The position numbers and the translations under genes are program-made. A stretch of 64,000 bases of DNA, from assembly GCF_019444005.1 (NCBI RefSeq), contig NZ_CP049304.1:1488001-1552000 (forward strand). The letters are read 5' to 3'. The DNA comes from Liquorilactobacillus nagelii DSM 13675 (lineage in GTDB: Bacteria; Bacillota; Bacilli; Lactobacillales; Lactobacillaceae). Of this stretch, positions 46,034-55,697 are shown piece after piece; the first letter of the stretch is position 1, and every line of letters starts with the position of its first letter. The notes below the pieces were generated by a model that was not told where the DNA came from, did not search any database, and saw nothing but the letters and a program-made list of their open reading frames with translations.

Positions 46034-46042
46034 GTTTTATCA

Positions 46043-46570
46043 TTAAATTCGTTGCTTTAAACTTTCCAATGTTTGATTGCTGCTGATAAATTTCAATATT
46101 AAAAACTGAATTGGTAACATTAGTATTTCTTTAAATGCCCTTAGCCAAAAGATTGAATTGAATGAAGTATGATACAGTAAACAAATCCACCAAGTGTTTA
46201 ATAATGAATCAACCAACAATAGATTAAGTACTACTGCCGCTAAAATTCGCCAATTGGTTGCTTTTTTCTGGTAAAAAAACAAGCCATAAATGAAAGCACC
46301 AAGAAATGCTGAAATTGTAAAGCCAAAGAAATAACTTCCCTGTCCACCACTTAGTAAAAGTGTTCCAACAACATCGGCTAATCCTGCAGCCAGTCCAGCT
46401 AAAACTGGTCCAAACCAAGCAGCCATTAAGAATACAATCACAAATGTGAAACTGATTCTAACCGACCAGACGCCAAACGACAAGAACTTAGCTACCACCA
46501 GATTTAACGCAATCAACAAACCTAACAACGCAATTTTGCGTGTTGTCAAATGTGAAACAAAAATATTCAT
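46043..46570 (-). CDS. folT: ECF-transporter substrate-binding protein FolT (folate)
   Basis: 175 residues, six membrane helices. The motif SVRISFTF near residue 36 contains the RxSF signature of FolT, and it is preceded by a THF riboswitch, which fixes the substrate as folate. It works with the shared EcfA/EcfA'/EcfT module encoded elsewhere. ATG 46570 follows GGGAGA. Confidence 0.92.
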   Translation of the reverse strand: MNIFVSHLTTRKIALLGLLIALNLVVAKFLSFGVWSVRISFTFVIVFLMAAWFGPVLAGLAAGLADVVGTLLLSGGQGSYFFGFTISAFLGAFIYGLFFYQKKATNWRILAAVVLNLLLVDSLLNTWWICLLYHTSFNSIFWLRAFKEILMLPIQFLILKFISSNQTLESLKQRI

Positions 46571-46603
46571 TTAAGACATCTCCCTGTTGGAGCTGCCACA
46601 ATT

Positions 46604-46703
46604 AAATTGCGGCGAATGCGAAAATAAAACCGCGGGAATCTGAACCCTTCGTCTAAAAGACACATTCCGTCCTTTCAGCACTTAACGCTTTATTTTCTAC
46701 CCC
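46604..46703 (-). ncRNA. Tetrahydrofolate (THF) riboswitch
   Basis: On the minus strand the THF aptamer pattern is seen: GTAGAAAAT, GCGTTAAGTG, then GGACGGAATGTGTC, GACGAAGGGT, CCCGCGG and the closing TTTATTTTC. Downstream CTCC (46592-46589) can pair with the ribosome site GGAG (46583-46580), so ligand binding probably hides the folT start. Confidence 0.88.
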
Positions 46704-46730
46704 GAAATTTGTATTTAAAAATACTTTGTC

Positions 46731-46736
46731 ATTATA
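46731..46736 (-). promoter_or_regulatory. Extended -10 promoter for folT
   Basis: TGTGTTATAAT (hexamer TATAAT 46736-46731). The transcript would start about 20 bases before the aptamer. The -35 is weak. Confidence 0.5.
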
Positions 46737-46798
46737 ACACACTCTGAGCGTAATTCATTTTGAAATGCAAATGTTTTTCAATGGTTCCATTGATATTT

Positions 46799-47566
46799 TC
46801 ATTGATTTTCATTTTTTTCCCACAAACATTGCGCGCGACAGCTTTCCTGCTGGTCAACAACAATTTGATGGTGTGTAATACTCATTTTTGAATCTTTAAC
46901 CGTCAGTGGCTGATCGACCCGACTAGTGACCAGTTCGCCATAATGAACCTCTCTTTTGTAACGAACATTCACCTGTTTAATTTGATGATTAATCAAAAAT
47001 TCCTCTGACAAAGCATCAACAATCCAATCGAAATAATGCACATTGTTAACATGTTGGTTAGCATCAATATCCATAAAACGCACTCGGTAATCCTTGCTGG
47101 CAGCCATTTTTTCCAAATTAAATTTTTCCGGTTCAGCTACCCGTTCGACTTTTGGAGTATATTCAGAACCATAAGGCGCTATTAATTCAGTTGGAACTTT
47201 AGTAATTTTTCGCTTTTCTTGATCCATTAATATGAATGTACTGTGCATTTTAGCTAGTACTTCTCCAGTTTGATCTTCTAGCCAAAAATCACGGTAACAA
47301 AAATAATGATTGTAAGCCGTTGCTTGGGTCTTGACAATAACCTTTTCTTTTAACTGCGGCAAACGTTCAATGGTCAATAAGTGCTGCGTAACAACCCAGC
47401 CTAAATCTTGCGCATGAATTTTTTGTGATGTTAATCCCAACTCATCACTTTGATCTTGAGATGCCAGCATTAAAATATTAACCAGCATTCCAGGTGTTAC
47501 ACGACGAGTTCGATCAGTTTCATAAAATAAAATCTGATGTTTTTCTGAAAAAATATTTGCAGCCAC
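46799..47566 (-). CDS. Acyl-ACP thioesterase (FatA/FatB family)
   Basis: 255 residues, double hotdog fold. The catalytic region D-x-N-x-H is seen in FMDIDANQHVNNVHYFDW. Releases free fatty acids from acyl carrier protein. Bacterial members are typical of lactic acid bacteria. It follows rsmI by 11 bases and probably closes the rsmI operon. Confidence 0.88.
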   Translation of the reverse strand: MAANIFSEKHQILFYETDRTRRVTPGMLVNILMLASQDQSDELGLTSQKIHAQDLGWVVTQHLLTIERLPQLKEKVIVKTQATAYNHYFCYRDFWLEDQTGEVLAKMHSTFILMDQEKRKITKVPTELIAPYGSEYTPKVERVAEPEKFNLEKMAASKDYRVRFMDIDANQHVNNVHYFDWIVDALSEEFLINHQIKQVNVRYKREVHYGELVTSRVDQPLTVKDSKMSITHHQIVVDQQESCRAQCLWEKNENQ

Positions 47567-47577
47567 GTACTCACTCC

Positions 47578-48465
47578 TTAACCTTTTCTCAAATGATGAA
47601 AAGCATTATAAACAACCTGTTTTTTTAGCTGATGCTGTTTAGCGATTTGTTTAATCGCATCATTAGCGCGATATTCGCCACTAGCAATTAAATCAGCAAC
47701 CTCATTTTCCAAATCTTCAGAACTGACAATTTGTTGTGGTGCAGATGTTACTGGTTTGCCCGCAACAATCAAACAAAACTCGCCGCGAATCTGTTCTTCT
47801 TGACTCCAAGCCAAAGCATCGGCTAATGTCCCTCTTAAAAATTCCTCAAATTTTTTTGTCAATTCCCGTCCTAAAACAATTTGGCGTTGTGCTCCTAGAA
47901 CATTATTTAATTCTTGTAAAGTTTTCTTTAAGTGATGTGGTGATTCATAAAGAATAAAAGTAACTTCTTGTTGGGCTAAAAAGGTGGTCTGTTGCTGCCG
48001 TTGCTTCTTCTGCCGGGCTAAAAAGCCAAAAAATAGAAATGGTTGCGGAACTAGCCCGGAAGCAATCAGAGCCGTCAGACCAGCATTAGGTCCGGGAAGC
48101 GGAATCACCGGAATCTGCTGAGCAATCGCTGCCACTACCAGCTCATGACCGGGATCACTAATTGAGGGCATCCCCGCATCACTAACTTGAGCAATTTTTT
48201 TGCCGGCCATCAATTTATCCAGAAGTTGTGGAATTCTTTCTTGGGTGTTATGTTCATGAAAACTTATTTGTGGTGTTTTGATATCAAAATAATTCAACAA
48301 TTTTTGGGTGTTACGAGTGTCTTCCGCTGCAATCAAGTCAACTTTTTTTAAAATCTCCACCGCTCGAAAAGTCATATCACCAAGATTGCCTAGTGGTGTC
48401 GGTACTAAATAAAGTGCCCCAGCTATTTTTGGTTGTTGATAACTGCTGATGGCTGTTAACCCCAT
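47578..48465 (-). CDS. rsmI: 16S rRNA 2'-O-methyltransferase RsmI
   Basis: 295 residues, tetrapyrrole-methylase fold with GALYLVPTPLGNLGDMTFRA, AAEDTRNTQKLL, SDAGMPSISDPG, PLPGPNA. Methylates C1402 of 16S rRNA. Start ATG 48465 shares its A with the yabA stop (TAATG) after a GGGGAG site. Confidence 0.95.
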   Translation of the reverse strand: MGLTAISSYQQPKIAGALYLVPTPLGNLGDMTFRAVEILKKVDLIAAEDTRNTQKLLNYFDIKTPQISFHEHNTQERIPQLLDKLMAGKKIAQVSDAGMPSISDPGHELVVAAIAQQIPVIPLPGPNAGLTALIASGLVPQPFLFFGFLARQKKQRQQQTTFLAQQEVTFILYESPHHLKKTLQELNNVLGAQRQIVLGRELTKKFEEFLRGTLADALAWSQEEQIRGEFCLIVAGKPVTSAPQQIVSSEDLENEVADLIASGEYRANDAIKQIAKQHQLKKQVVYNAFHHLRKG

Positions 48466-48812
48466 TACTTTCGCTCCCCATAAATAATATTCTGACAAAA
48501 GACACAAGGTTCATCATTTAACCGCCGGGTACCGTACATATTATCGACGTTACAAACATGAAATCCTTGTTCATACAGTTTTTCTAAATTTTTTCTTGAT
48601 TTCGACAAACCGCCATTTTCATTTTCTTTATGTTGCTCTAATTCCTGCAAATGATCACGCAAATGTTGATTTTCAATTTCTAATTCAGCATTTCGTTCAA
48701 TCACTTCCATTAAAGACTTTTGAATCTCATTAAGTTCAGTTACCGATTTTTGAGCATGCAGTTCAAGTTCTGCAAATTTGTCGTACAGAGTCCGATTATC
48801 CAAGTGCTTCAC
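48465..48812 (-). CDS. yabA: DNA replication initiation-control protein YabA
   Basis: 115 residues: an N-terminal coiled coil (residues about 10-65) that forms tetramers and a C-terminal zinc site (FHVCN and PCVFC). YabA binds DnaA and DnaN and restrains replication restart. The order tmk-darA-holB-yabA-rsmI is conserved in Firmicutes. Confidence 0.95.
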   Translation of the reverse strand: MKHLDNRTLYDKFAELELHAQKSVTELNEIQKSLMEVIERNAELEIENQHLRDHLQELEQHKENENGGLSKSRKNLEKLYEQGFHVCNVDNMYGTRRLNDEPCVFCQNIIYGERK

Positions 48813-48827
48813 CTCGATTGCTTACTA

Positions 48828-49829
48828 TCATCTATCATAACATTTAAGCAATTGTAAAGTTAACGCCTCAAGTGCATTTTGAAAATTAATATTAGCTTGT
48901 CTTAATTTGGGCTGTTTTAATAACAATTCAATTGCCGCTAACTGCTGGTTAACAGTTAATTGTTTTAACTTGGGGGTCAATTGCGTCTGGTACTTGGCAA
49001 AATACTTTACTTGATTATTTACCATCCAATTAATTAAGTCTTTGACTAATAATTCCAATAATTCTAATAATAACTGCTGGTCTTTTTTTTCAACCACAAT
49101 TGGCATAATTTGTGATTGGACATCCACCACACTCAGCCAATCCTTGCTTAGAATTTTTAAATACCATTCAATCAATTTATCACTTAACTGATAAACCGCT
49201 CCAGTTTGATCAAGCTGTTTTGCTACTTGCAAATCTACCGTTAATCCCGCCAACAAATCGGATTTACTTGCAGAAATTCCGGCTTGGGCAAATAATTGAC
49301 TGCGCTGTGTTTCACTGGGAATTACCATTTTCAACAACTGGCAACGAGAAACAATTGTCGGCAGTAGTTGATTAACGTTTTGAGCAAGTAAAAAGAAAGT
49401 CATTTGTCCGCTTGGTTCTTCAATAAATTTTAAAAGACTGTTAGCAGCGCTGATTGTTAGTTTTTCAGCTGATTCTAAAATGATTACCTTCCGACGCCCT
49501 TCAACTCCACTTTTAGAAAATTCAGCTTTTAAAAATCTAGTCTGTTCAACTTTAACACTACTCCCATCGGGAACAACATCAATCACATCAGGATGATTGC
49601 CTGTTAAAATCCGTTGACACTCAGCACATTTTCCACAAGGTGAACCAGTCGTTTCTGGATGTAAACAAAATAGACCAGCAGCTACCCACAGAGCTAAACT
49701 GCGCTTGCCACTGCCAGCTGGACCCGTTAGTAAATAAGCATGGACTAATTGGTTTTGTTTTAATAAGCTGGCAAAATAATTAGCAAGAAATTTTTGTTGC
49801 TTTGGTGTTTCAAACATTTTTTCTGTCAT
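48828..49829 (-). CDS. holB: DNA polymerase III delta' subunit
   Basis: 333 residues. AAA+ clamp-loader subunit with TGPAGSGKRSLALW, zinc cysteines PCGKCAECQR, and SRCQLL sensor region. It is part of the clamp-loader with DnaX and delta. It lies downstream of darA by 10 bases. Confidence 0.94.
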   Translation of the reverse strand: MTEKMFETPKQQKFLANYFASLLKQNQLVHAYLLTGPAGSGKRSLALWVAAGLFCLHPETTGSPCGKCAECQRILTGNHPDVIDVVPDGSSVKVEQTRFLKAEFSKSGVEGRRKVIILESAEKLTISAANSLLKFIEEPSGQMTFFLLAQNVNQLLPTIVSRCQLLKMVIPSETQRSQLFAQAGISASKSDLLAGLTVDLQVAKQLDQTGAVYQLSDKLIEWYLKILSKDWLSVVDVQSQIMPIVVEKKDQQLLLELLELLVKDLINWMVNNQVKYFAKYQTQLTPKLKQLTVNQQLAAIELLLKQPKLRQANINFQNALEALTLQLLKCYDR

Positions 49830-49839
49830 AATTATTTAA

Positions 49840-50836
<997 letters not shown>

Positions 50837-50919
50837 ACTTTCAACCTCTTTTATAATCTAGTTATCTTTATTTTACTTTACTCTTTTAACCCTGTCTAAT
50901 TTCAAGAGTAACTAATTAT

Positions 50920-50966
50920 TAAAAAAACTTCTAAAATACAATTAAAAAATCGTGTTTTAGAAGTTT
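50920..50966. terminator. Terminator between yaaL and tmk
   Basis: A 15-base arm (50925-50939) pairs with 50952-50966 with one wobble; T runs follow on both strands, strongest on the minus strand. It ends the dnaX-ybaB-recR-yaaL operon. Confidence 0.8.
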
Positions 50967-50978
50967 CTTTTAAATTTA

Positions 50979-51221
50979 TTAATCATGTTCAACCATTGAA
51001 GGACGAAAATGGGCCTTTACCTTGCGGCGACGGGCTTCTAAGTACAGAAAAGTATATTTTGCTCCCGCCAAATCAACTTCTGAGCTCAACTCATCATCTT
51101 CTTCACGCATCGCTTGTCGCGTTTGCTTGGCCTTTTCCCAACTATCAGCTGCTGCTTCAATTGCAGTCAGCAAGTACTCATCGTATTCGTGCCGCAAATT
51201 ATGTTTTGATCTTCCAAACAT
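50979..51221 (-). CDS. yaaL: YaaL/DUF2508 family protein
   Basis: 80 residues, helical and charged: HEYDEYLLTAIEAAADSW and YLEARRRKVKAHFRPS, matching the small YaaL proteins encoded after recR in Firmicutes. Function unknown. Good GGAGGCGAG site; 16 bases after recR. Confidence 0.85.
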   Translation of the reverse strand: MFGRSKHNLRHEYDEYLLTAIEAAADSWEKAKQTRQAMREEDDELSSEVDLAGAKYTFLYLEARRRKVKAHFRPSMVEHD

Positions 51222-51237
51222 TTAACTCGCCTCCAAA

Positions 51238-51837
51238 TTAGATTTCCTGTCGTCCTTCAATCGCCTTGAATAATGTCATTTCATCAGCATACTCAATATC
51301 ACTGCCAACCGCTAATCCATGTGCTAAACGAGTAACTTTAATTCCAGCCGGTTTCAATAAGCGTGCTAAGTACATGGCGGTTGCCTCACCTTCAGGGGTT
51401 GCATTTGTGGCCACAATAATCTCTTTAATCTGATCATGGTTTTGCAGTCGTTCAATCAAAGAAGTAATGTTCAAATCATCCGGTCCCTTGCCTTCCATTG
51501 GCGAAAGAACTCCCTGTAAAACATGATAAAGGCCATGATATTCACGCATCTTTTCTAATGACATCACATCTTTAGCTTGCTCAACTACAATAATTTTACT
51601 CTGATCGCGACTGTGATCACGACAGATCTGACAAGGATCAGTCTCAGTAATGTTTCCGCAAATACTGCAGTAATGCAACTCGCGCTTCGCATTCCTTAAA
51701 GCAGCTGCAAATTGATCAACATCTTCTTGCTGCATATCAATTGTAAAAAATGCTAAACGCGTTGCCGTTTTTTCGCCAATTCCCGGCAATCGAAGATAAC
51801 TGTCAATCAATTTAGCAATCGGTTCTGGATACTGCAT
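51238..51837 (-). CDS. recR: Recombination protein RecR
   Basis: 199 residues. Helix-hairpin-helix ([14 protein letters not shown]), zinc site [16 protein letters not shown], Toprim domain ([16 protein letters not shown]). Acts with RecO/RecF in daughter-strand gap repair. In the dnaX-ybaB-recR operon. Confidence 0.96.
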   Translation of the reverse strand: MQYPEPIAKLIDSYLRLPGIGEKTATRLAFFTIDMQQEDVDQFAAALRNAKRELHYCSICGNITETDPCQICRDHSRDQSKIIVVEQAKDVMSLEKMREYHGLYHVLQGVLSPMEGKGPDDLNITSLIERLQNHDQIKEIIVATNATPEGEATAMYLARLLKPAGIKVTRLAHGLAVGSDIEYADEMTLFKAIEGRQEI

Positions 51838-51857
51838 CTAGATTTTCCTTTCTAAAA

Positions 51858-52172
51858 TTAAAATTTAGGCAGATTATTAGTATATTTTCCCATCGTTTGC
51901 TGTGTAGCTTGATCTATTGTTTCCATCGCGTTATTAACAGCCATGATAATTAAATCTTGCAACATCTCAATATCATCTGGATCAACTGCTTCTGGTTTGA
52001 TTTGAATATCCTGCAACTCTTTTTTTCCATTAAATTTAACAGTTACCATCTCGTCACTTGCTTGGCCTGTAAATTCACGTTCTTCCAATGCTGTCTGATC
52101 TTTTTTCATTTGTTTTTGCATTTTCTGCATTTGTTTCATCATGCCCTGCATATTTCCCATACCACGCATCAT
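51858..52172 (-). CDS. YbaB/EbfC nucleoid-associated protein
   Basis: 104 residues with a Met-rich start ([19 protein letters not shown]) and the dimeric tweezer fold motif [17 protein letters not shown]. Binds DNA as a dimer. Always found between dnaX and recR. Confidence 0.94.
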   Translation of the reverse strand: MMRGMGNMQGMMKQMQKMQKQMKKDQTALEEREFTGQASDEMVTVKFNGKKELQDIQIKPEAVDPDDIEMLQDLIIMAVNNAMETIDQATQQTMGKYTNNLPKF

Positions 52173-52195
52173 TTATAAAACACCCTTTCAAATTT

Positions 52196-53893
52196 TTAAT
52201 CGTCTTTTAACTCAATTAAGTTTTTAGCTGCCGTGCCCCAAATTTTCTCAGCGGTAGTCAAATTATTATCTGGTGTTGCTGGGGATTCATCTCCATTCTT
52301 AGGCTCACCATCATTTTGATGATCCACGAGATACTTTTTTCTAACCTGTGGCCATTGAGCTTGCGGTAAGAAAACCAATCTTAAATCTTTTCCCAGTAGC
52401 TTTGCCAAATCTGCTGTTAACGCATTTTGTAGCTGCTGGTCTTGCGCCGCTTTTTCAAACAAAAAATCATATTGAAAGCTGACAACTGCAGCATCTGCAC
52501 TAGCAGCAACTGGTTGGCTAACATTCATCACCGCGCGTTGCGTTACAGCTAACATGCTTAATAAATCCTGCCAAACGTCTTTAACCTCGACCAAACTTGC
52601 CCTCGATGCCGTAGCTAAAACTGCATAAATTTTATTTAAATCGGGTTTCACTTTCAACTTAGGCTGACTCGAAGTCCTCGCTCGTTTTGTTTGTGGCGTT
52701 AACTGTTGTACATCTTCACCTTGCTGGCTTTGCGCCTGTAAGCGGCTCAATTGTTGTTGCATTTGGGTCAGTTTTGTTTGCAATTCAGTTATTTTTTCTG
52801 TTGCAGCAGCCGAAGCAGCTACATCATCTTTGTGAGCAATACGGCACAATTTAATGGTTGCCACATCTAAATAAACATCTTGATGAGTTGCAAAGCGCAT
52901 CGCTTGTTGCTGCTGGCTTAAAATATCTAAGGCCTGGTAAAGTGTCTCAGCTGAAACCTGATCTGCTAATTCAGTTAGCTTTTCAGATGTTGAGTTTTTC
53001 TCAACTTGGGTCAATAATAATTGCCGACAATAATCAATCAATCCTTCAAATAACTGATTAGGGTCTTTCCCAGCACTTAATAATTGCTGCAGCTGCTGAA
53101 AAGCAATTGCTGCTTTTTGAGAAAAAACAGCTTCTAAGTAGACAGCTAATTGCTCTTGAGAAACACTCCCAGTTACCAAAAGAGCATTTTCAAGATTAAC
53201 CTGATTATGACCAAAAGACAAAACCTGATCAAGCATACTCAAAGCATCACGCATTCCACCAGCCGCTGCTTTGGCTATTATTTGTAAGGCTGCTGGATCA
53301 AATTCTAATTTTTCCTGACTTAAAATATATTCCATTCGCTCAATCAAATCTTGATCTTCAATTCGTCGAAAATCAAAGCGCTGCGTACGTGAAATAATTG
53401 TTGCCGGAATTTTATGCGGTTCAGTCGTAGCCAAAATAAAAACTACATTGGCAGGCGGTTCTTCCAGGGTCTTTAATAACGCATTAAACGCACCTGCAGA
53501 AAGCATATGCACTTCATCGATAATATAAACTTTGAATTGTGCTTGAGTTGGTGCATACTTAACTTTTTCACGAATGTCGCGGACCTCATCAACACTATTA
53601 TTAGAAGCTGCATCAATTTCGATAACATCGTTCAATCTTCCTTGCGTAATTGCTTGACAAATTTCACATTTATTGCAAGGCTCACCAGCCTGCTGATGTT
53701 GACAATTAATGGCCTTAGCAAAAATTTTGGCCGCTGATGTTTTCCCCGTGCCACGTGGTCCTGTAAATAAATATGCATGACTTGTTTGACCAGCTGCAAT
53801 CGCATTTTTTAACGTTTGCGTAATCAACTGCTGTCCAACCAAATCTGCAAATTGCTGTGGCCGCCAAACGCGGTAAAGTGCCCGGTACCCCAT
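52196..53893 (-). CDS. dnaX: DNA polymerase III gamma/tau subunit DnaX
   Basis: 565 residues. AAA+ clamp-loader ATPase (GPRGTGKTSAAKIFAKAINC, zinc PCNKCEICQ, DEVHMLSAGAFNALLK) with a C-terminal tau region. The start ATG 53893 follows GGAGTG. I found no slippery A-run suggestive of a programmed gamma product. Confidence 0.95.
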   Translation of the reverse strand: MGYRALYRVWRPQQFADLVGQQLITQTLKNAIAAGQTSHAYLFTGPRGTGKTSAAKIFAKAINCQHQQAGEPCNKCEICQAITQGRLNDVIEIDAASNNSVDEVRDIREKVKYAPTQAQFKVYIIDEVHMLSAGAFNALLKTLEEPPANVVFILATTEPHKIPATIISRTQRFDFRRIEDQDLIERMEYILSQEKLEFDPAALQIIAKAAAGGMRDALSMLDQVLSFGHNQVNLENALLVTGSVSQEQLAVYLEAVFSQKAAIAFQQLQQLLSAGKDPNQLFEGLIDYCRQLLLTQVEKNSTSEKLTELADQVSAETLYQALDILSQQQQAMRFATHQDVYLDVATIKLCRIAHKDDVAASAAATEKITELQTKLTQMQQQLSRLQAQSQQGEDVQQLTPQTKRARTSSQPKLKVKPDLNKIYAVLATASRASLVEVKDVWQDLLSMLAVTQRAVMNVSQPVAASADAAVVSFQYDFLFEKAAQDQQLQNALTADLAKLLGKDLRLVFLPQAQWPQVRKKYLVDHQNDGEPKNGDESPATPDNNLTTAEKIWGTAAKNLIELKDD

Positions 53894-53917
53894 CTTTAAA
53901 AGCACTCCTTTTCACTT

Positions 53918-53951
53918 AAAAAAAACTCCCGATCGCAATTTAGATCGAGAG
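53918..53951 (-). terminator. Terminator of the SRP RNA gene
   Basis: CTCCCGATC (53926-53934) pairs with GATCGAGAG (53943-53951), then eight T on the minus strand. It is upstream of dnaX, so dnaX needs another start or read-through. Confidence 0.85.
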
Positions 53952-53959
53952 GTTACTTT

Positions 53960-54058
53960 CCAATTAACTTGGGGCACATGCTGTAATCTGCTTAGTGCTG
54001 CTTCCTTCCGGATCTGACACGCTTCACAGACACCTCATTGTCCCAAGGCCTTAACGGC
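53960..54058 (-). ncRNA. ffs: Signal recognition particle RNA (small type)
   Basis: The minus strand holds the conserved apical loop GTCAGATCCGGAAGGAAGCA, flanked by paired arms CTTGGG and CCCCAAG. About 100 nt, with no Alu domain, so the small bacterial type. It binds Ffh and targets membrane proteins. A TAAAAT -10 lies just upstream near 54068. Confidence 0.93.
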
Positions 54059-54099
54059 ACTCTCTATTTTACATGATAATTCGAAAAAATTCCAGCCTT

Positions 54100-54576
54100 C
54101 TAGCATTTTTTTCTTCGCCGTCGTCTAATATCTCGAAAAAAGGTTTTTAAACGGTCGGCACATTCTGCTTGTAAGACTCCCGCAGTAACCTTTGCTTGAT
54201 GATTAAAACGTGAATCCTGCAATAAATTCATTAAAGATCCAACAGTTCCAGCCTTCGGATCTGCTGCTCCATAATAAACTTCAGCAATTCGGGAATTAAT
54301 GATTGCCCCACTGCACATTGGACAAGGCTCTAAAGTTACAAACAATTGCGCTGCTTCTAAGCGCCAACTCTTCAGGAAAGCATTAGCTTCTTGAATTGCC
54401 AAAATTTCAGCATGTAAAGTTGCATCTTGACTATGTTCACGCAAATTGTGGCCCCGGCCAATAATTTGACCTTTCCACACAATTACACAGCCAATTGGAA
54501 CCTCCCCGATTATCCGGGCCCGATCAGCCTCAAATAGGGCTTCGCGCATATAATATTCCTGCTCTTGTCTAATCAT
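54100..54576 (-). CDS. tadA: tRNA-specific adenosine deaminase TadA
   Basis: 158 residues. Zinc deaminase motifs HAE and PCPMC (LHAEILAI, LEPCPMCSGAI). Converts A34 to inosine in tRNA-Arg(ACG). Its ATG overlaps the stop of the upstream methyltransferase gene by 4 bases. Confidence 0.95.
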   Translation of the reverse strand: MIRQEQEYYMREALFEADRARIIGEVPIGCVIVWKGQIIGRGHNLREHSQDATLHAEILAIQEANAFLKSWRLEAAQLFVTLEPCPMCSGAIINSRIAEVYYGAADPKAGTVGSLMNLLQDSRFNHQAKVTAGVLQAECADRLKTFFRDIRRRRRKKC

Positions 54577-55198
54577 AAGGTTGCATCATTTCCTTGTTTA
54601 CAACTTTGTAAAACAAAATATCCTTTATCTCGCATAATTACTTGGCAATTACCAAAAACGGTCTGCAACTTTTTTTGCGCTGAAGGTGCACCTTGCTTTT
54701 TTTGGATGACCGCTAGCAACTGCCCACCTATTTGTAAATGTTCAAATGCCTGTGTTAGGATTGCATGAACAACTTTTTTCCCTGCACGAATTGGTGGGTT
54801 TGTAATAATTAACTGGTAATCTTGTTCTGGAACCTGCGTATAAATATCAGAGCTCCAAATTTTGACATTAGAAATCTGATTCACTTCAGCATTTTTTTTA
54901 GCCAATTCAAGTGCTAATTGATTAACATCAATTAAATCGATCCTAGCTGATGGATATTTTTTAGCCAAAGTTAAGCCGATTGCCCCATAGCCACAGCCAA
55001 CATCTAATATCTTGGCTTGAAGCGGAAGCGAAATTTTTTCAGTTGCCTGTAATAAAACTTTCGATCCATAATCAATTCGATTTTTGGAAAAAACGCCATT
55101 ATCAGTGATAAAATTTAGTTGTGTCCCTAAAAGTTGAACTGTTCTTTCTTTTTCATGATGAATAACTTCGGATTTTGTGAAAAATAATAATTTGTCAT
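54573..55198 (-). pseudogene. RsmC-like class I methyltransferase, 1-nt frameshift near its start
   Basis: The family starts MTNYYxSxNPxxxHxEKE. Here ATG 55198 gives MTNYYFSQNP, then a base is missing at about 55170, after AAT-CC. The rest is in another frame: EVIHHEKERTVQLLG, FITDNGVFSKNRIDYG, then ILDVGCGYGAIG (SAM site), and IITNPPIRAG (catalytic NPP). Total would be about 208 residues, normal. The family methylates 16S rRNA G1207. The start has a GAGG site, so the deletion (or a sequence error) is the only defect. Confidence 0.85.
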
Positions 55199-55250
55199 TG
55201 AATACCTCATTTTATTATTTTGGAAGTCATTTGACTCTCAAATCGCTTGA

Positions 55251-55266
55251 ACACTATATATTGGCG
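55251..55266. promoter_or_regulatory. NrdR box 1
   Basis: ACACTATATATTGGCG resembles the NrdR consensus (acaCwAtATaTwGtgt) in its left half. It is 30 bases from a second box, the usual pairing for NrdR repression of RNR genes. Confidence 0.75.
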
Positions 55267-55280
55267 GCTATGCTACTGCT

Positions 55281-55296
55281 ACACAAGATATAGTGT
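55281..55296. promoter_or_regulatory. NrdR box 2
   Basis: ACACAAGATATAGTGT, a near-palindromic match to the NrdR consensus, just upstream of the nrdH -35. Confidence 0.85.
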
Positions 55297-55303
55297 CGTG
55301 TGC

Positions 55304-55331
55304 TTGATATTTTTTAAAAATGTTGTATACT
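55304..55331 (+). promoter_or_regulatory. nrdHEF promoter
   Basis: -35 TTGATA (55304-55309), 16-base spacer, -10 TATACT (55326-55331), 34 bases before the ATG. A TTGTAT/ATACAA inverted repeat (55323-55341) overlaps the -10. Confidence 0.7.
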
Positions 55332-55364
55332 AAGCATACAATATCTTGATAAGAGGTGCCAATT

Positions 55365-55595
55365 ATGAGTTTAGCAATTTATACAAAAAATAACTGCATT
55401 CAGTGCAAAATGACTAAGAAATTTTTAGCCGAACATCAAATTTCATTTGAAGAACATAATGTTAGCCAAGAGCCTAAATACATTGATTACTTAAAAGAAA
55501 AGGGCTTTCGGAGCGTTCCGGTAATTGAGAAAAACAGTAATCCAATTATTAATGGTTTCCGACCAGACTTATTGAAAAGTTTATTGGCACAGTAG
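55365..55595 (+). CDS. nrdH: Glutaredoxin-like NrdH redoxin
   Basis: 76 residues with redox CxxC in NNCIQCKMTKKF and the cis-Pro region FRSVPVIEK. It donates electrons to class Ib ribonucleotide reductase. The ATG at 55365 follows AAGAGGTG. No nrdI is present between nrdH and nrdE. Confidence 0.93.
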   Translation: MSLAIYTKNNCIQCKMTKKFLAEHQISFEEHNVSQEPKYIDYLKEKGFRSVPVIEKNSNPIINGFRPDLLKSLLAQ

Positions 55596-55623
55596 TATCT
55601 TAATTTTAGCACATTTTATTTTA

Positions 55624-55656
55624 AAGAGTTTCGCCGATTGCTTTGGCGAAACTCTT
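55624..55656 (+). terminator. Hairpin between nrdH and nrdE
   Basis: AAGAGTTTCGCC (55624-55635) pairs perfectly with GGCGAAACTCTT (55645-55656), 9-base loop. Only four T follow after a gap, so it may act as a leaky terminator or RNA-processing site to set nrdH above nrdEF. Confidence 0.6.
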
Positions 55657-55697
55657 GCTAGTTTTAATCCCCCTAATTTAAGAAAGTGGTGCAACAA

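Noticed and set aside
52196..53893. Programmed frameshift in dnaX
   Set aside because: No A-rich slippery sequence with a following hairpin was seen in the central region.
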